Below the pieces are notes generated by a model. It had not been told where the DNA came from. It did not search any database and saw only the letters and a program-made list of their open reading frames with translations. The translations under genes were made by a program, and so were the position numbers. A stretch of 64,000 bases of DNA from Agromyces cerinus subsp. cerinus (GTDB taxonomy: Bacteria > Actinomycetota > Actinomycetes > Actinomycetales > Microbacteriaceae): contig NZ_FSRJ01000002.1 in NCBI RefSeq assembly GCF_900142065.1, forward strand, positions 744,001 to 808,000, written 5' to 3'. Position 1 is the stretch's first letter, and each line of letters opens with the position of its first letter. This document shows, piece after piece, positions 31,531 to 40,597 of the stretch.

Positions 31531-31901
31531 TGCTGGACGCCGAAACAGCGCAGTTCGTCGACGCGGCGACAGCTCTGTCGGCGACGAATCTCGAAGCGGC
31601 GTTCGATCGACAGATCGATCTGTGGACCGAGGGTGGCAAGGAGGCGAGCGAAGCCGCGGGTCCGTCCGCGAGCGCGAATTCCGAGCTCGATCGTCGGATC
31701 CGAGGAGCGCTCCTGCCCCGTGCCGACGAACTCGACGAACACCTCTTCGGGCTCCACACGGATGCCCTGACGGTGATCTCAACGGCGGCGCAAGCGATTC
31801 TGACGCGCCGGCGGCTGACCGCCGAGCAGTTCACGGTACTCGTCACCCCGTTCGTCGAACTCGGCTTCGACATTCCTGCGGATCCGGAAAGCCGCCGATG
31901 A
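31530..31901 (+). CDS. Family B immunity-array protein, copy B7
   Basis: 123 residues, ATG 31530. It is the nearest relative of B5: LDAETAQFVDAATALSATNL, EGGKEAS, LDRRIRGALLPRADELDEHL, FGLHTDALTVIS and TAEQFTVLVTPFVELGFDIP. The stop overlaps the next gene by four bases (ATGA). No active-site or membrane features. Confidence 0.65.
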   Translation: MLDAETAQFVDAATALSATNLEAAFDRQIDLWTEGGKEASEAAGPSASANSELDRRIRGALLPRADELDEHLFGLHTDALTVISTAAQAILTRRRLTAEQFTVLVTPFVELGFDIPADPESRR

Positions 31902-32161
31902 AGTTCAGTGACGAGTTCTCGTCTCGCGACGATCGCTACTCCCTCGGGATGGAAGGGGAATCCGGTCGCAGGTACGTCTCATTTCCTGTCAGCAACGGCG
32001 TCGTGGACTACGAGGAGTACTGCGAGCTGAGCACTGCACGATATGAGCAGTTCCGTGTCGACCCGACCGCCGCGATGGCCTTCGTCGAGGAGAGTCGTGG
32101 ACGTGAGCACGATGAACTCCTCATGCTGAAGCCAGGCTGGAGTCGCGGAACTCCGGTGTGA
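31898..32161 (+). CDS. Small acidic protein closing the immunity array
   Basis: 87 residues, ATG 31898 coupled to B7. FPVSNGVVDYEEYCELSTAR is followed by FRVDPTAAMAFVEESRGREH, and the protein ends LKPGWSRGTPV. It is unrelated to families A and B. I do not recognise the family with confidence; its place as last gene of a coupled immunity cassette suggests another immunity protein. Confidence 0.6.
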   Translation: MKFSDEFSSRDDRYSLGMEGESGRRYVSFPVSNGVVDYEEYCELSTARYEQFRVDPTAAMAFVEESRGREHDELLMLKPGWSRGTPV

Positions 32162-32238
32162 CGAACTGAATTCGCGACGATTCGCTACTGGAGGCAGCCG
32201 AGGCGCGGCGGCCGGGTCGCCGTCGTCCACCGGCGGCG

Positions 32239-32244
32239 TACGCT
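32239..32244 (+). promoter_or_regulatory. -10 box (TACGCT), leaderless gene at 32251
   Basis: TACGCT ends 6 bases before the ATG, so transcription should begin at or next to the start codon. No ribosome site precedes the gene. Confidence 0.5.
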
Positions 32245-32250
32245 CGAAGC

Positions 32251-32730
32251 ATGGACCCCCGCCGCACGGCCTGGATCGTGGCCGCCTTCGCCGCGGCGCT
32301 CGATCTCGCCCTCGTGGTCTGCGCGTACGGGTTCGTGAGCCTCTTCACGGGTGTCGAGGTGGTCGTCGACCCCGAAGCCGGGCTCTTCGTGGCACCGGCG
32401 GCGATCGGGGCATCCGTCGTCGCCCTGCTGCTGACCCTCGCCGTCACGCTGCGGCGCCCCGACCGCATCTGGTCGAGTGTCATCCTCTCGGCGGTCTGGA
32501 CGTGGCTCGCCTTCGTCGCCGTCTCGGTCGTCGGGTACGCCCTCGCGAGCGAGGGCAGCACACTGCTCGCCGCGCTGCTGTTCGGCCTCGGCTTCGGCAT
32601 CGGCTGGTTCGGCCTGCTCATCCCCGCGCTCGCCGCGGTGACCGCGGCCTTCGCCGTGCTCGTCGCGCGTGGTCGCGACTCCGGCATGGAGCGCCCGAAG
32701 TGGCCGTGGGAGCGCGACGAAGACGAGTAA
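32251..32730 (+). CDS. Four-helix membrane protein
   Basis: 159 residues, leaderless ATG 32251. Four hydrophobic segments cover most of the chain (AWIVAAFAAALDLALVVCAY, then GLFVAPAAIGASVVALLLTL, SAVWTWLAFVAVSVVGYALA and LLFGLGFGIGWFGLLIPALA). The tail is short and charged (RPKWPWERDEDE). Small membrane proteins of this kind are widespread in Microbacteriaceae; function unknown. With the two genes that follow it forms the bridge between the toxin island and rpsL. Confidence 0.8.
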   Translation: MDPRRTAWIVAAFAAALDLALVVCAYGFVSLFTGVEVVVDPEAGLFVAPAAIGASVVALLLTLAVTLRRPDRIWSSVILSAVWTWLAFVAVSVVGYALASEGSTLLAALLFGLGFGIGWFGLLIPALAAVTAAFAVLVARGRDSGMERPKWPWERDEDE

Positions 32731-32786
32731 AGGCCCGCGCCGCGCCATCCGCCCGCCGTCCGGTGACGCGGAACGCGACCTCGCAG

Positions 32787-32792
32787 TATCGT
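32787..32792 (+). promoter_or_regulatory. -10 box (TATCGT), leaderless gene at 32800
   Basis: TATCGT lies 7 bases before ATG 32800. This decides the start against the in-frame GTG at 32791, which would fall inside the promoter. Confidence 0.45.
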
Positions 32793-32799
32793 GAACCTG

Positions 32800-33462
32800 A
32801 TGCAGGGTTCGATCGAGGCGCGCGTGAGTCACGAGGTCGACCGGTGGCTGGCATGGCTGCCCCGGTGGCGACCCGGCACGCATCGCGCCCGCGTGCGCCT
32901 CTGCACCCGGTGCTTCGGCTCGCCGATCCTCGCGGCCGCCGGCCTCGACGTCGACGTGCCGCACCCCGTGCAGCACGCCTTCTCGATGCGCATGAAGGGG
33001 GTCATCGACCTCGCGGTCGACGACTACACGGCACGCAACCTCCCGATGCTGCACCGCGAGATCCGACTCGCGGAGGAACGCAAGGCCCGTCGGCCGTACC
33101 GCGCCGGTGAAGGCCTCGAGCCCGAGTTCCTGGGCCTCGACGTCGACCCCGAGCCCGTACCCGACCAGCCCTTCCTCTTCACGTTGTCAGGCCTCGAAGC
33201 GGATGCCGCGGCCGAAGCCGCCGAACCGGCACCGCGCCCGTTCACTCCCCAAGAGAAGGAGGCGCTCCGTGAGGAGGTGCGCCTGGCCGACGAATTCGCC
33301 AAGCAGCTCGGCCGCCGCATCTGCGTCGAGCTCGCCCAGCACCGCTACCGCATCGGCAACGCCGTCGAGCGCCTCGTCGAGCCGCAGATCGAAGACCTGC
33401 TCGCCGATCTCGACCGCGAACTCGACTCGCCCGGCTGGTCGTCCGGGGGCACCACGAGCTGA
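32800..33462 (+). CDS. Conserved hypothetical soluble protein
   Basis: 220 residues, leaderless ATG 32800. It contains a lone CTRC motif, a His/Met-rich stretch (PHPVQHAFSMRMKG), a helical C-terminal half (FTPQEKEALREEVRLADEFA) and an acidic Pro-rich linker between them. No signal peptide or membrane helix. Database entries of this kind sometimes carry a transporter-like name, but I see no binding-protein features, so I give no function. Confidence 0.7.
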   Translation: MQGSIEARVSHEVDRWLAWLPRWRPGTHRARVRLCTRCFGSPILAAAGLDVDVPHPVQHAFSMRMKGVIDLAVDDYTARNLPMLHREIRLAEERKARRPYRAGEGLEPEFLGLDVDPEPVPDQPFLFTLSGLEADAAAEAAEPAPRPFTPQEKEALREEVRLADEFAKQLGRRICVELAQHRYRIGNAVERLVEPQIEDLLADLDRELDSPGWSSGGTTS

Positions 33463-33486
33463 GCGCGACGTCGCCTCGGCGCCGAC

Positions 33487-33492
33487 TACACT
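33487..33492 (+). promoter_or_regulatory. -10 box (TACACT), leaderless gene at 33499
   Basis: TACACT ends 6 bases before the GTG start, the leaderless arrangement seen repeatedly in this window. Confidence 0.5.
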
Positions 33493-33498
33493 CGCGGC

Positions 33499-34479
33499 GT
33501 GAACGAATCGGATGACCGTCCGCGGCAGAGCGAACACGACTGGCGGCGGGTGCTCGTGAGCGCACTCGGCGAGAGCGGACTGGACGAGGCCGAACGCCCC
33601 GCGCCCGAGCACGCGCTTCGACGTGTTCGGAGGATCGTCGCCGACGACGCGCTCGACGTCGCGTCGGTCGCCCGCACCATGGTCGAGATCCAGTCGGTCG
33701 CGTGCGACGAGTCCTCGCGTCCCGACATCGAACGACTGCTGCGCGACGACCGGGCGGAGCGGGACGCCCTCGATGACGCGGCCGCTGAGGGCCGACTTCC
33801 AATCGCCGTTCGGGCTCCGGCCGCCCGCCAGGCTGGCGACGAGCGGCGCGAGGGAGCGTCGCCGATGTGGGTGGACGCCATCGCGATCGTGGCCGCCATC
33901 AGCGGGCCGGTCATGCTGCTGAGCAGCCGACGCAGCCACAGCCCGTTCCTCGACCTCGACACCGCCGCAGTGCTCGCCGGTGTTCTCCTGCTCTCCGCCG
34001 CGGTGTGGATGGTGCTCATCGAGCCGCGTCGGGTCACGCACCCGCGCCTCGCCGAGAGCCCGGGGTTCGCGTTCTTCGCCGCCGTGCTCGGGTACCTCGC
34101 GGTGGGCCTGATCGTGTGGCGGGTGATCGACGACGAGGGCGGGTACGTCAGCCTGCCGGTCGTGCTGGGCGCGCTGATGGCACTCGCCGGCGCCGTGCTC
34201 CAGACCATGGCGGGCATCTCGGTCCGTCGGATCCGCGCCGCCGCCGTGGCCGCGGCCGACCCGGAACAGCATGCGAACGCAGCCCGCGCGCTCTTCGCCG
34301 GGCTCGACCGACTCGACGACCGGCTCTACATCGACGCGGCGCGAGTGTTCGCGGATGAGCCGAGCGCCACGCGCGAGCCGCGACGTCGGGCCGCAGTCGC
34401 CGGCGTGCGGGCGCTCTACCTCGCCGGAGAGTTCGACGACGAGCTCGCGCTCGAGGCCCTCCGCCGCGGCCTGTTCTGA
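33499..34479 (+). CDS. Four-helix membrane protein with cytoplasmic flanks
   Basis: 326 residues, leaderless GTG 33499. About 120 hydrophilic residues precede four membrane helices (DAIAIVAAISGPVMLLSS, AAVLAGVLLLSAAVWMVLI, GFAFFAAVLGYLAVGLIVW, and LPVVLGALMALAGAVLQTM). A helical cytoplasmic C-terminal domain of about 90 residues follows. No enzyme motif seen. It ends about 80 bases before the rpsL promoter; no terminator is visible between them. Confidence 0.75.
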   Translation: MNESDDRPRQSEHDWRRVLVSALGESGLDEAERPAPEHALRRVRRIVADDALDVASVARTMVEIQSVACDESSRPDIERLLRDDRAERDALDDAAAEGRLPIAVRAPAARQAGDERREGASPMWVDAIAIVAAISGPVMLLSSRRSHSPFLDLDTAAVLAGVLLLSAAVWMVLIEPRRVTHPRLAESPGFAFFAAVLGYLAVGLIVWRVIDDEGGYVSLPVVLGALMALAGAVLQTMAGISVRRIRAAAVAAADPEQHANAARALFAGLDRLDDRLYIDAARVFADEPSATREPRRRAAVAGVRALYLAGEFDDELALEALRRGLF

Positions 34480-34556
34480 GTCCGTGGCGACCGAGCAATC
34501 CGGGTTCCGAGACGCGCTCTCCGGTCGGGCCTCAGCGGAGCTTCGTTCGCCGCCAT

Positions 34557-34585
34557 TTGACCGCGAGGTTACGGCGCATTACCAT
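34557..34585 (+). promoter_or_regulatory. rpsL-rpsG-fusA promoter (TTGACC-N17-TACCAT)
   Basis: TTGACC at 34557-34562 and TACCAT at 34580-34585 with a 17-bp spacer form one of the best promoters in the window. It lies in the 307-bp gap before rpsL and predicts a leader of about 195 nt. In that leader GGCGCTGCA pairs with TGCAGTGCC (34698-34719) as a small hairpin; nothing else is recognisable in the gap. Confidence 0.7.
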
Positions 34586-34786
34586 TGATCGGGTGTGCGC
34601 GTTGTCGCGCGCTCGAATCGTGCCTGCAAGACCGGCGCGAAACGGGCCGAGACCATTCGCACGCATCGGGCTATTCGCCCCCACGGCATACCCATCAACC
34701 AAGGCGCTGCAACTCTGCAGTGCCGGTGGGTCGTGATGTGAATTCCATCAAACGCTGTCACCGTGCAGCACCAACAAGGAGAAGCA

Positions 34787-35161
34787 GTGCCAACCATTCA
34801 GCAGTTGGTCCGCAAGGGCCGCTCGCCGAAGGTCACCAAGACCAAGGCTCCCGCCCTGAAGGCGAACCCCCAGCAGCGCGGCGTGTGCACGCGTGTGTAC
34901 ACCACCACCCCGAAGAAGCCGAACTCCGCGCTCCGCAAGGTCGCTCGTGTGAAGCTCTCCAACGGCACCGAGGTCACCGCCTACATCCCCGGTGAGGGCC
35001 ACAACCTGCAGGAGCACTCGATGGTGCTCATCCGCGGCGGTCGTGTCAAGGACCTCCCCGGTGTGCGCTACAAGATCGTCCGCGGCGCGCTCGACACGCA
35101 GGCCGTGAAGAACCGCAAGCAGGGCCGCAGCAAGTACGGCGCGAAGATGGAGAAGAAGTAA
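34787..35161 (+). CDS. rpsL: 30S ribosomal protein S12
   Basis: 124 residues, GTG 34787 with AAGGAG. S12 lies at the decoding centre and controls accuracy. Lys43 and Lys88, where streptomycin-resistance changes occur, are both wild type (TPKKPNS and GRVKDLPG). The stop shares one base with the rpsG start (TAATG). First gene of the str operon, here cut off from rpoBC by the toxin island. Confidence 0.98.
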   Translation: MPTIQQLVRKGRSPKVTKTKAPALKANPQQRGVCTRVYTTTPKKPNSALRKVARVKLSNGTEVTAYIPGEGHNLQEHSMVLIRGGRVKDLPGVRYKIVRGALDTQAVKNRKQGRSKYGAKMEKK

Positions 35162-35631
35162 TGCCTCGTAAGGGACCCGCTCCGAAGCGCCCCGTCGTCG
35201 CCGACCCCGTCTACGGGTCGCCCGTCGTCAGCCAGCTCGTCAACAAGATCCTCGTCGACGGCAAGAAGGACCTCGCGCAGCGCATCGTCTACGAAGCGCT
35301 CTCGAACGTCGCCGAGAAGAACGGCCAGGACGCTGTCGCCACCCTGAAGAAGGCGCTCGACAACGTGCGCCCGACCCTCGAGGTGCGTTCGCGCCGCGTC
35401 GGCGGCTCGACCTACCAGGTCCCCGTCGAGGTCAAGCCCCACCGCGCCAACACCCTGGCCCTCCGCTGGCTCACCAGCTACGCCAAGGCTCGTCGCGAGA
35501 AGACGATGACCGAGCGTCTCACCAACGAGATCCTCGACGCCTCGAACGGCCTGGGTGCCGCGGTCAAGCGCCGCGAAGACACCCACAAGATGGCCGAGTC
35601 GAACCGCGCCTTCGCCCACTACCGCTGGTAG
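35161..35631 (+). CDS. rpsG: 30S ribosomal protein S7
   Basis: 156 residues, the standard length, beginning [11 protein letters not shown] and ending FAHYRW. S7 organises the 3' domain of 16S rRNA and contacts E-site tRNA. Coupled to rpsL by a one-base overlap. Its last codons are duplicated as non-coding sequence 60 bp downstream. Confidence 0.98.
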   Translation: MPRKGPAPKRPVVADPVYGSPVVSQLVNKILVDGKKDLAQRIVYEALSNVAEKNGQDAVATLKKALDNVRPTLEVRSRRVGGSTYQVPVEVKPHRANTLALRWLTSYAKARREKTMTERLTNEILDASNGLGAAVKRREDTHKMAESNRAFAHYRW

Positions 35632-35706
35632 CAGGCAGAGCGGATGCCTTCCCCCGCGGCTGGCATCCGTCGGGCCCACTACCGCTGGTAGCAGGCAGAG
35701 CGGATG
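35614..35706 (+). repeat. 60-bp tandem duplication of the rpsG 3' end
   Basis: A 33-base stretch containing the last rpsG codons and stop (35614-35646) recurs exactly at 35674-35706. Each copy leads into a hairpin built on CGGATG/CATCCG: 35641-35669 with an 8-bp stem, and 35700-35733 with a 12-bp stem including one G-T pair. The second copy is outside any gene. Confidence 0.9.
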
Positions 35707-35774
35707 TCGCGGGCCTCGGCTCGCGGCATCCGCTCCCACTCCCTTTCCCTTCCTGAATCTCCGGAGGAACCCCC

Positions 35775-37889
35775 GTGGCACAAGACGTGCTCACCGACCT
35801 GAACAAGGTCCGCAACATCGGCATCATGGCGCACATCGATGCCGGCAAGACCACCACGACCGAGCGCATCCTGTTCTACACGGGCGTCAACCACAAGATC
35901 GGCGAGACCCACGACGGCGCCTCGACGACCGACTGGATGGAGCAGGAGAAGGAGCGCGGCATCACGATCACGTCTGCCGCCGTGACCTGCTACTGGAACA
36001 AGAACCAGATCAACATCATCGACACCCCCGGCCACGTGGACTTCACGGTCGAGGTCGAGCGCTCGCTCCGCGTGCTCGATGGTGCGGTCGCCGTCTTCGA
36101 CGGCAAGGAGGGCGTCGAGCCCCAGTCCGAGACCGTCTGGCGCCAGGCCGACAAGTACGACGTCCCGCGCATCTGCTTCGTCAACAAGATGGACAAGCTC
36201 GGCGCCGACTTCTACTTCACGGTCGACACCATCATCAGCCGCCTCGGCGCGAAGCCCCTCGTGCTGCAGCTTCCGATCGGTTCGGAGTCCGCATTCGAGG
36301 GCGTCGTCGACCTGGTCGAGATGCGTGCGCTCACGTGGCGCGGCGACGCCAAGGGTGACGTCAAGATGGGCGCCGAGTACGCCATCGAGGAGATCCCCGC
36401 CGACCTCGTCGACAAGGCCGCCGAGTACCGCACCGCGCTGCTCGAGGTCGTCGCCGAGACCGACGACGCTCTGATGGAGAAGTACTTCGGCGGCGAAGAG
36501 CTGACCGTGGCCGAGATCAAGGCCGCGATCCGCAAGCTCACCGTCAACTCCGAGATCTACCCCGTGCTCTGCGGTTCGGCGTTCAAGAACCGCGGCGTGC
36601 AGCCGATGCTCGACGCCGTCATCGACTACCTCCCGTCGCCGCTCGACGTGCCCGCCATCGAGGCGCACGACGCTCGCGACGAGGAGAAGGTCGTCATGCG
36701 TCACGCCGACGCGTCGGAGCCGTTCACGGCCCTCGCGTTCAAGGTCGCGGTGCACCCGTTCTTCGGTCGCCTCACCTACGTGCGCGTCTACTCCGGTCGC
36801 CTCGACAGCGGCGCCCAGGTCGTCAACTCGACCAAGGGCAAGAAGGAGCGCATCGGCAAGATCTTCCAGATGCACGCCAACAAGGAGATCCCGATCGACT
36901 CGGTGACCGCCGGCAACATCTACGCGGTGATCGGCCTGAAGGACACCACCACCGGTGACACCCTCTGCGACCCGAACAACCAGGTCGTCCTCGAGTCGAT
37001 GACCTTCCCCGAGCCCGTCATCGAGGTCGCCATCGAGCCGAAGACCAAGGCCGACCAGGAGAAGCTCGGCACGGCGATCCAGAAGCTCGCCGAAGAGGAC
37101 CCGACCTTCCGCACCGAGCAGAACCAGGAGACCGGTCAGACGGTCATCAAGGGCATGGGCGAGCTCCACCTCGACATCCTGGTCGACCGCATGAAGCGCG
37201 AGTTCAACGTCGAGGCCAACGTGGGCAAGCCCCAGGTCGCGTACCGCGAGACGATCAAGCGCGCGGTCGAGAAGCACGACTACACCCACAAGAAGCAGAC
37301 CGGTGGTTCCGGCCAGTTCGCGAAGATCCAGTTCGCGATCGAGCCGCTCGAGATCGAAGGCGACAAGATCTACGAGTTCGAGAACAAGGTCACCGGTGGC
37401 CGCATCCCGCGCGAGTACATCCCCTCGATCGATGCCGGTTTCCGCGATGCCATGCAGTACGGCATCCTCGCCGGATACCCGATGGTCGGCGTCAAGGCGT
37501 CGATCCTCGACGGTGCAGCCCACGACGTCGACTCCTCGGAGATGGCGTTCAAGATCGCCGGCTCGATGGGCTTCAAGGAAGCCGCTCGCAAGGCGAACCC
37601 CGTTCTGCTCGAACCGCTGATGTCCGTCGAAGTCCGTACTCCTGAGGAGTACATGGGCGACGTCATCGGCGACCTGAACTCGCGTCGCGGTCAGATCCAG
37701 TCCATGGAGGATGCCGCAGGCGTGAAGGTCGTGCGTGCGCACGTCCCGCTCTCGGAGATGTTCGGTTACATCGGCGACCTTCGGTCGAAGACCTCTGGTC
37801 GCGCGGTGTACTCGATGGAGTTCCAGAGCTACGCGGAGGTCCCGAAGGCTGTGGCCGACGAGATCGTCCAGAAGAACAAGGGCGAATAG
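35775..37889 (+). CDS. fusA: Elongation factor G
   Basis: 704 residues, GTG 35775 with GGAGGA. EF-G moves tRNA and mRNA through the ribosome and helps recycle it. GTPase motifs are present in order: [15 protein letters not shown] (P-loop), RGITITSAA (switch I), DTPGHVDF and NKMDKLGAD. Domains II-V follow at full length. The gap before it (143 bp) contains the duplicated rpsG tail and tandem hairpins; tuf follows after 112 bp. Confidence 0.98.
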   Translation: MAQDVLTDLNKVRNIGIMAHIDAGKTTTTERILFYTGVNHKIGETHDGASTTDWMEQEKERGITITSAAVTCYWNKNQINIIDTPGHVDFTVEVERSLRVLDGAVAVFDGKEGVEPQSETVWRQADKYDVPRICFVNKMDKLGADFYFTVDTIISRLGAKPLVLQLPIGSESAFEGVVDLVEMRALTWRGDAKGDVKMGAEYAIEEIPADLVDKAAEYRTALLEVVAETDDALMEKYFGGEELTVAEIKAAIRKLTVNSEIYPVLCGSAFKNRGVQPMLDAVIDYLPSPLDVPAIEAHDARDEEKVVMRHADASEPFTALAFKVAVHPFFGRLTYVRVYSGRLDSGAQVVNSTKGKKERIGKIFQMHANKEIPIDSVTAGNIYAVIGLKDTTTGDTLCDPNNQVVLESMTFPEPVIEVAIEPKTKADQEKLGTAIQKLAEEDPTFRTEQNQETGQTVIKGMGELHLDILVDRMKREFNVEANVGKPQVAYRETIKRAVEKHDYTHKKQTGGSGQFAKIQFAIEPLEIEGDKIYEFENKVTGGRIPREYIPSIDAGFRDAMQYGILAGYPMVGVKASILDGAAHDVDSSEMAFKIAGSMGFKEAARKANPVLLEPLMSVEVRTPEEYMGDVIGDLNSRRGQIQSMEDAAGVKVVRAHVPLSEMFGYIGDLRSKTSGRAVYSMEFQSYAEVPKAVADEIVQKNKGE

Positions 37890-38001
37890 TCCGATACGCA
37901 CGAACCTTCCGGTTCGCGTAACATATCAACACAACCCCCGTAGACCTCCGGTCGCAATCCAGCGCCCGGCGGTTCTACACGAGTCCTGAGGAGGACCCAC
38001 A

Positions 38002-39192
38002 GTGGCTAAGGCCAAGTTCGAGCGGACCAAGCCGCACGTCAACATCGGAACGATCGGTCACGTCGACCACGGCAAGACCACGCTCACCGCAGCTATCTCG
38101 AAGGTGCTCGCCGACAAGTACCCGTCGGCCACCAACGTGCAGCGCGACTTCGCGTCGATCGACTCCGCTCCCGAAGAGCGCCAGCGCGGCATCACGATCA
38201 ACATCTCGCACGTCGAGTACGAGACGCCGAAGCGCCACTACGCGCACGTCGACGCCCCTGGTCACGCCGACTACATCAAGAACATGATCACCGGTGCGGC
38301 TCAGATGGACGGCGCGATCCTCGTGGTCGCGGCGACCGACGGCCCGATGGCTCAGACGCGTGAGCACGTGCTGCTCGCCAAGCAGGTCGGCGTGCCGTAC
38401 CTGCTCGTCGCGCTGAACAAGTCCGACATGGTCGACGACGAGGAGATCCTGGAGCTCGTCGAGCTCGAGGTCTCGGAGCTGCTCGCCAGCCAGGGCTTCG
38501 ATGAGAACGCCCCCGTCGTCCGCGTGTCGGGCCTCAAGGCGCTCGAGGGCGACGAGAAGTGGGTTCAGTCGATCCTCGACCTCATGGAGGCCGTGGACAA
38601 CAACATCCCCGACCCGATCCGCGACAAGGACAAGCCGTTCCTCATGCCGGTCGAGGACGTCTTCACGATCACCGGTCGTGGAACCGTCGTCACGGGCCGC
38701 GCCGAGCGTGGCACGCTGAAGATCAACTCCGAGGTCGAGATCGTCGGCATCCGCCCGACGCAGAAGACCACGGTCACCGGTATCGAGATGTTCCACAAGC
38801 AGCTCGACGAGGCATGGGCCGGCGAGAACTGCGGTCTGCTCCTTCGCGGCACCAAGCGCGAAGACGTGGAGCGCGGCCAGGTCGTCGTCGCACCCGGCTC
38901 GGTCACCCCGCACACGGGCTTCGAGGGCACCGCGTACATCCTCTCCAAGGAGGAAGGCGGGCGTCACAACCCGTTCTACGCGAACTACCGTCCGCAGTTC
39001 TACTTCCGCACCACCGACGTCACCGGCGTCATCACGCTGCCCGAGGGCACCGAGATGGTCATGCCCGGCGACACCACCGACATGACCGTTGAGCTGATCC
39101 AGCCCATCGCCATGGAAGAGGGCCTCGGCTTCGCCATCCGTGAGGGTGGACGCACCGTGGGTGCCGGTACGGTCACCAAGATCGTCAAGTAG
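38002..39192 (+). CDS. tuf: Elongation factor Tu
   Basis: 396 residues, GTG 38002 with GAGGAGGA. EF-Tu delivers aminoacyl-tRNA to the ribosome. [34 protein letters not shown] and NKSDMVDD are in place. The leader between fusA and tuf includes a CGAACC/GGTTCG hairpin (37910-37925) followed by TAACAT, so tuf may have an extra promoter, as is usual for this very abundant protein. Confidence 0.98.
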   Translation: MAKAKFERTKPHVNIGTIGHVDHGKTTLTAAISKVLADKYPSATNVQRDFASIDSAPEERQRGITINISHVEYETPKRHYAHVDAPGHADYIKNMITGAAQMDGAILVVAATDGPMAQTREHVLLAKQVGVPYLLVALNKSDMVDDEEILELVELEVSELLASQGFDENAPVVRVSGLKALEGDEKWVQSILDLMEAVDNNIPDPIRDKDKPFLMPVEDVFTITGRGTVVTGRAERGTLKINSEVEIVGIRPTQKTTVTGIEMFHKQLDEAWAGENCGLLLRGTKREDVERGQVVVAPGSVTPHTGFEGTAYILSKEEGGRHNPFYANYRPQFYFRTTDVTGVITLPEGTEMVMPGDTTDMTVELIQPIAMEEGLGFAIREGGRTVGAGTVTKIVK

Positions 39193-39214
39193 GTTCACCT
39201 ACTGATCGCCGACA

Positions 39215-39243
39215 GGGGTCGGGCCTTCGGGCCCGGCCCCTTT
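39215..39243 (+). terminator. Terminator after tuf
   Basis: GGGGTCGGGCC (39215-39225) pairs with GGCCCGGCCCC (39230-39240) through a stable TTCG tetraloop, with one G-T pair and a short T-run. It ends the str operon. Confidence 0.82.
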
Positions 39244-39363
39244 CGTGTACCCACGGGGGCTTCGTCCACAACCCGAGGCAGGGGGAGGGCTGCCGGCGGC
39301 ACCGGGTCGGGCGGCGTCCGTGTGCCCCGTGGATCCGCCCTTCCCTGACGGGTGCGACGGTTC

Positions 39364-39369
39364 TACGCT
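39364..39369 (+). promoter_or_regulatory. -10 box (TACGCT), leaderless gene at 39377
   Basis: TACGCT lies 7 bases before ATG 39377 and fixes that start; upstream in-frame codons have no support. Confidence 0.5.
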
Positions 39370-39376
39370 GGACTGG

Positions 39377-40591
39377 ATGGCAACTTCCCCCGCGCCATTG
39401 GTTCGATCGACGGTTCGCCCTGAGATTCAGGCTCTTCGGGCGCTCGCCGTCGGAGCGGTCGTGCTCCACCACGGGTGGCCCGCCGTCGCGCCGGCCGGCT
39501 ACATGGGCGTCGACGTCTTCTTCGTCGTCTCGGGGTTCCTGATCACGGGGCTGCTGCTGCGCGATGCCGAGCAGCGCGGGCGCATCTCGCTCCGCACCTT
39601 CTACCTCCGGCGGGCCCGGCGGATCCTGCCCGCCGCCGTCACCGTGCTCGCCGTGGTGTCGGTGCTCACAATCCTGCTCGTGCCCCAGCGCGAATGGCGT
39701 TCGTGGTTCAGGGAGATCGTCGCGAGCGCGCTCTACTACGAGAACTGGCAGCTCGCGATCGACTCCCAGATCCCGCGACGGGCGGATCTCGAATCGACGC
39801 CCGTGCAGCACTTCTGGTCGCTCTCGGTCGAGGAGCAGTTCTACCTGTTCTGGCCGCTGCTGCTGATCGTCGCCATCTGGTTCGCGGCGCGCAGGGGAGT
39901 CGGCACGCGGCGGGTCCTCCTGCTCCTGCTCGGCGCGGTGACCGTGGCATCATTCGTGCACTGCGTCGTGCTGACGGCGCAGGACCCCGACCTCGCCTAC
40001 TTCTCGACGTTCACGCGCACGTGGGAGTTCGGCGTCGGGGGACTGCTCGCGCTCGTCGCCGCGACGCCGCTTCGGGGGCACGAGGGCATGCGTGCCGCCG
40101 TGTCACTCGCCGGGCTCGCGGTCATCGTCGTGCCGATCGTCACGTTCCGATCGCCCGAGGTGTTCCCCGGTGCGATCGTGCTCGCGCCAGTGATCGGCAC
40201 GCTCGCGGTGATCTGGGCGGGCATGCCGCAGCTCGCGTGGTCGCCGGCCCGGCTCGCCGCGCTGGCGCCCGTGCAGTGGATGGGCGACGTCTCGTACTCG
40301 CTCTACCTGTGGCACTGGCCGATCTTCATGTTCGTGCCGTACCTCACGGGCATGCCGAGCCCGCCGTGGCTCATGGTGCTGCTCGTCGCGGTCTCGTTCG
40401 TCGTCGCGGGCCTTTCGAAGCGGTACATCGAAGACCCGTTCCGCACCCCGACCCATGGCCTGCGCGCTCGGCCGGCGGTCGTGCTCGGCGCCACCGGTGC
40501 CGTGATCGCGCTCGTGGTCGGAGCCGGGGTGGTCGCGCCAGGCGTCGCGGCCGAGGGCAACGTCGCGTGTTCGCGCAGCGAGCGAGACTGA
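39377..40591 (+). CDS. Acyltransferase family 3 membrane protein (OafA-like, no SGNH domain)
   Basis: 404 residues, leaderless ATG 39377. It has the family signature near the N-terminus (RPEIQALRALAVGAVVLHH, GVDVFFVVSGFLITG), then FWSLSVEEQFYLFWPLLL and YSLYLWHWPIF, with about ten membrane helices. These enzymes O-acylate cell-surface sugars or wall polymers. Most relatives of this type carry an extracellular SGNH hydrolase domain of about 250 residues after the last helix; here the chain stops just past the helix (GNVACSRSERD), so it is either a short variant or truncated. It ends 6 bp from the convergent OsmC gene. Confidence 0.85.
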   Translation: MATSPAPLVRSTVRPEIQALRALAVGAVVLHHGWPAVAPAGYMGVDVFFVVSGFLITGLLLRDAEQRGRISLRTFYLRRARRILPAAVTVLAVVSVLTILLVPQREWRSWFREIVASALYYENWQLAIDSQIPRRADLESTPVQHFWSLSVEEQFYLFWPLLLIVAIWFAARRGVGTRRVLLLLLGAVTVASFVHCVVLTAQDPDLAYFSTFTRTWEFGVGGLLALVAATPLRGHEGMRAAVSLAGLAVIVVPIVTFRSPEVFPGAIVLAPVIGTLAVIWAGMPQLAWSPARLAALAPVQWMGDVSYSLYLWHWPIFMFVPYLTGMPSPPWLMVLLVAVSFVVAGLSKRYIEDPFRTPTHGLRARPAVVLGATGAVIALVVGAGVVAPGVAAEGNVACSRSERD

Positions 40592-40597
40592 GCGAGG

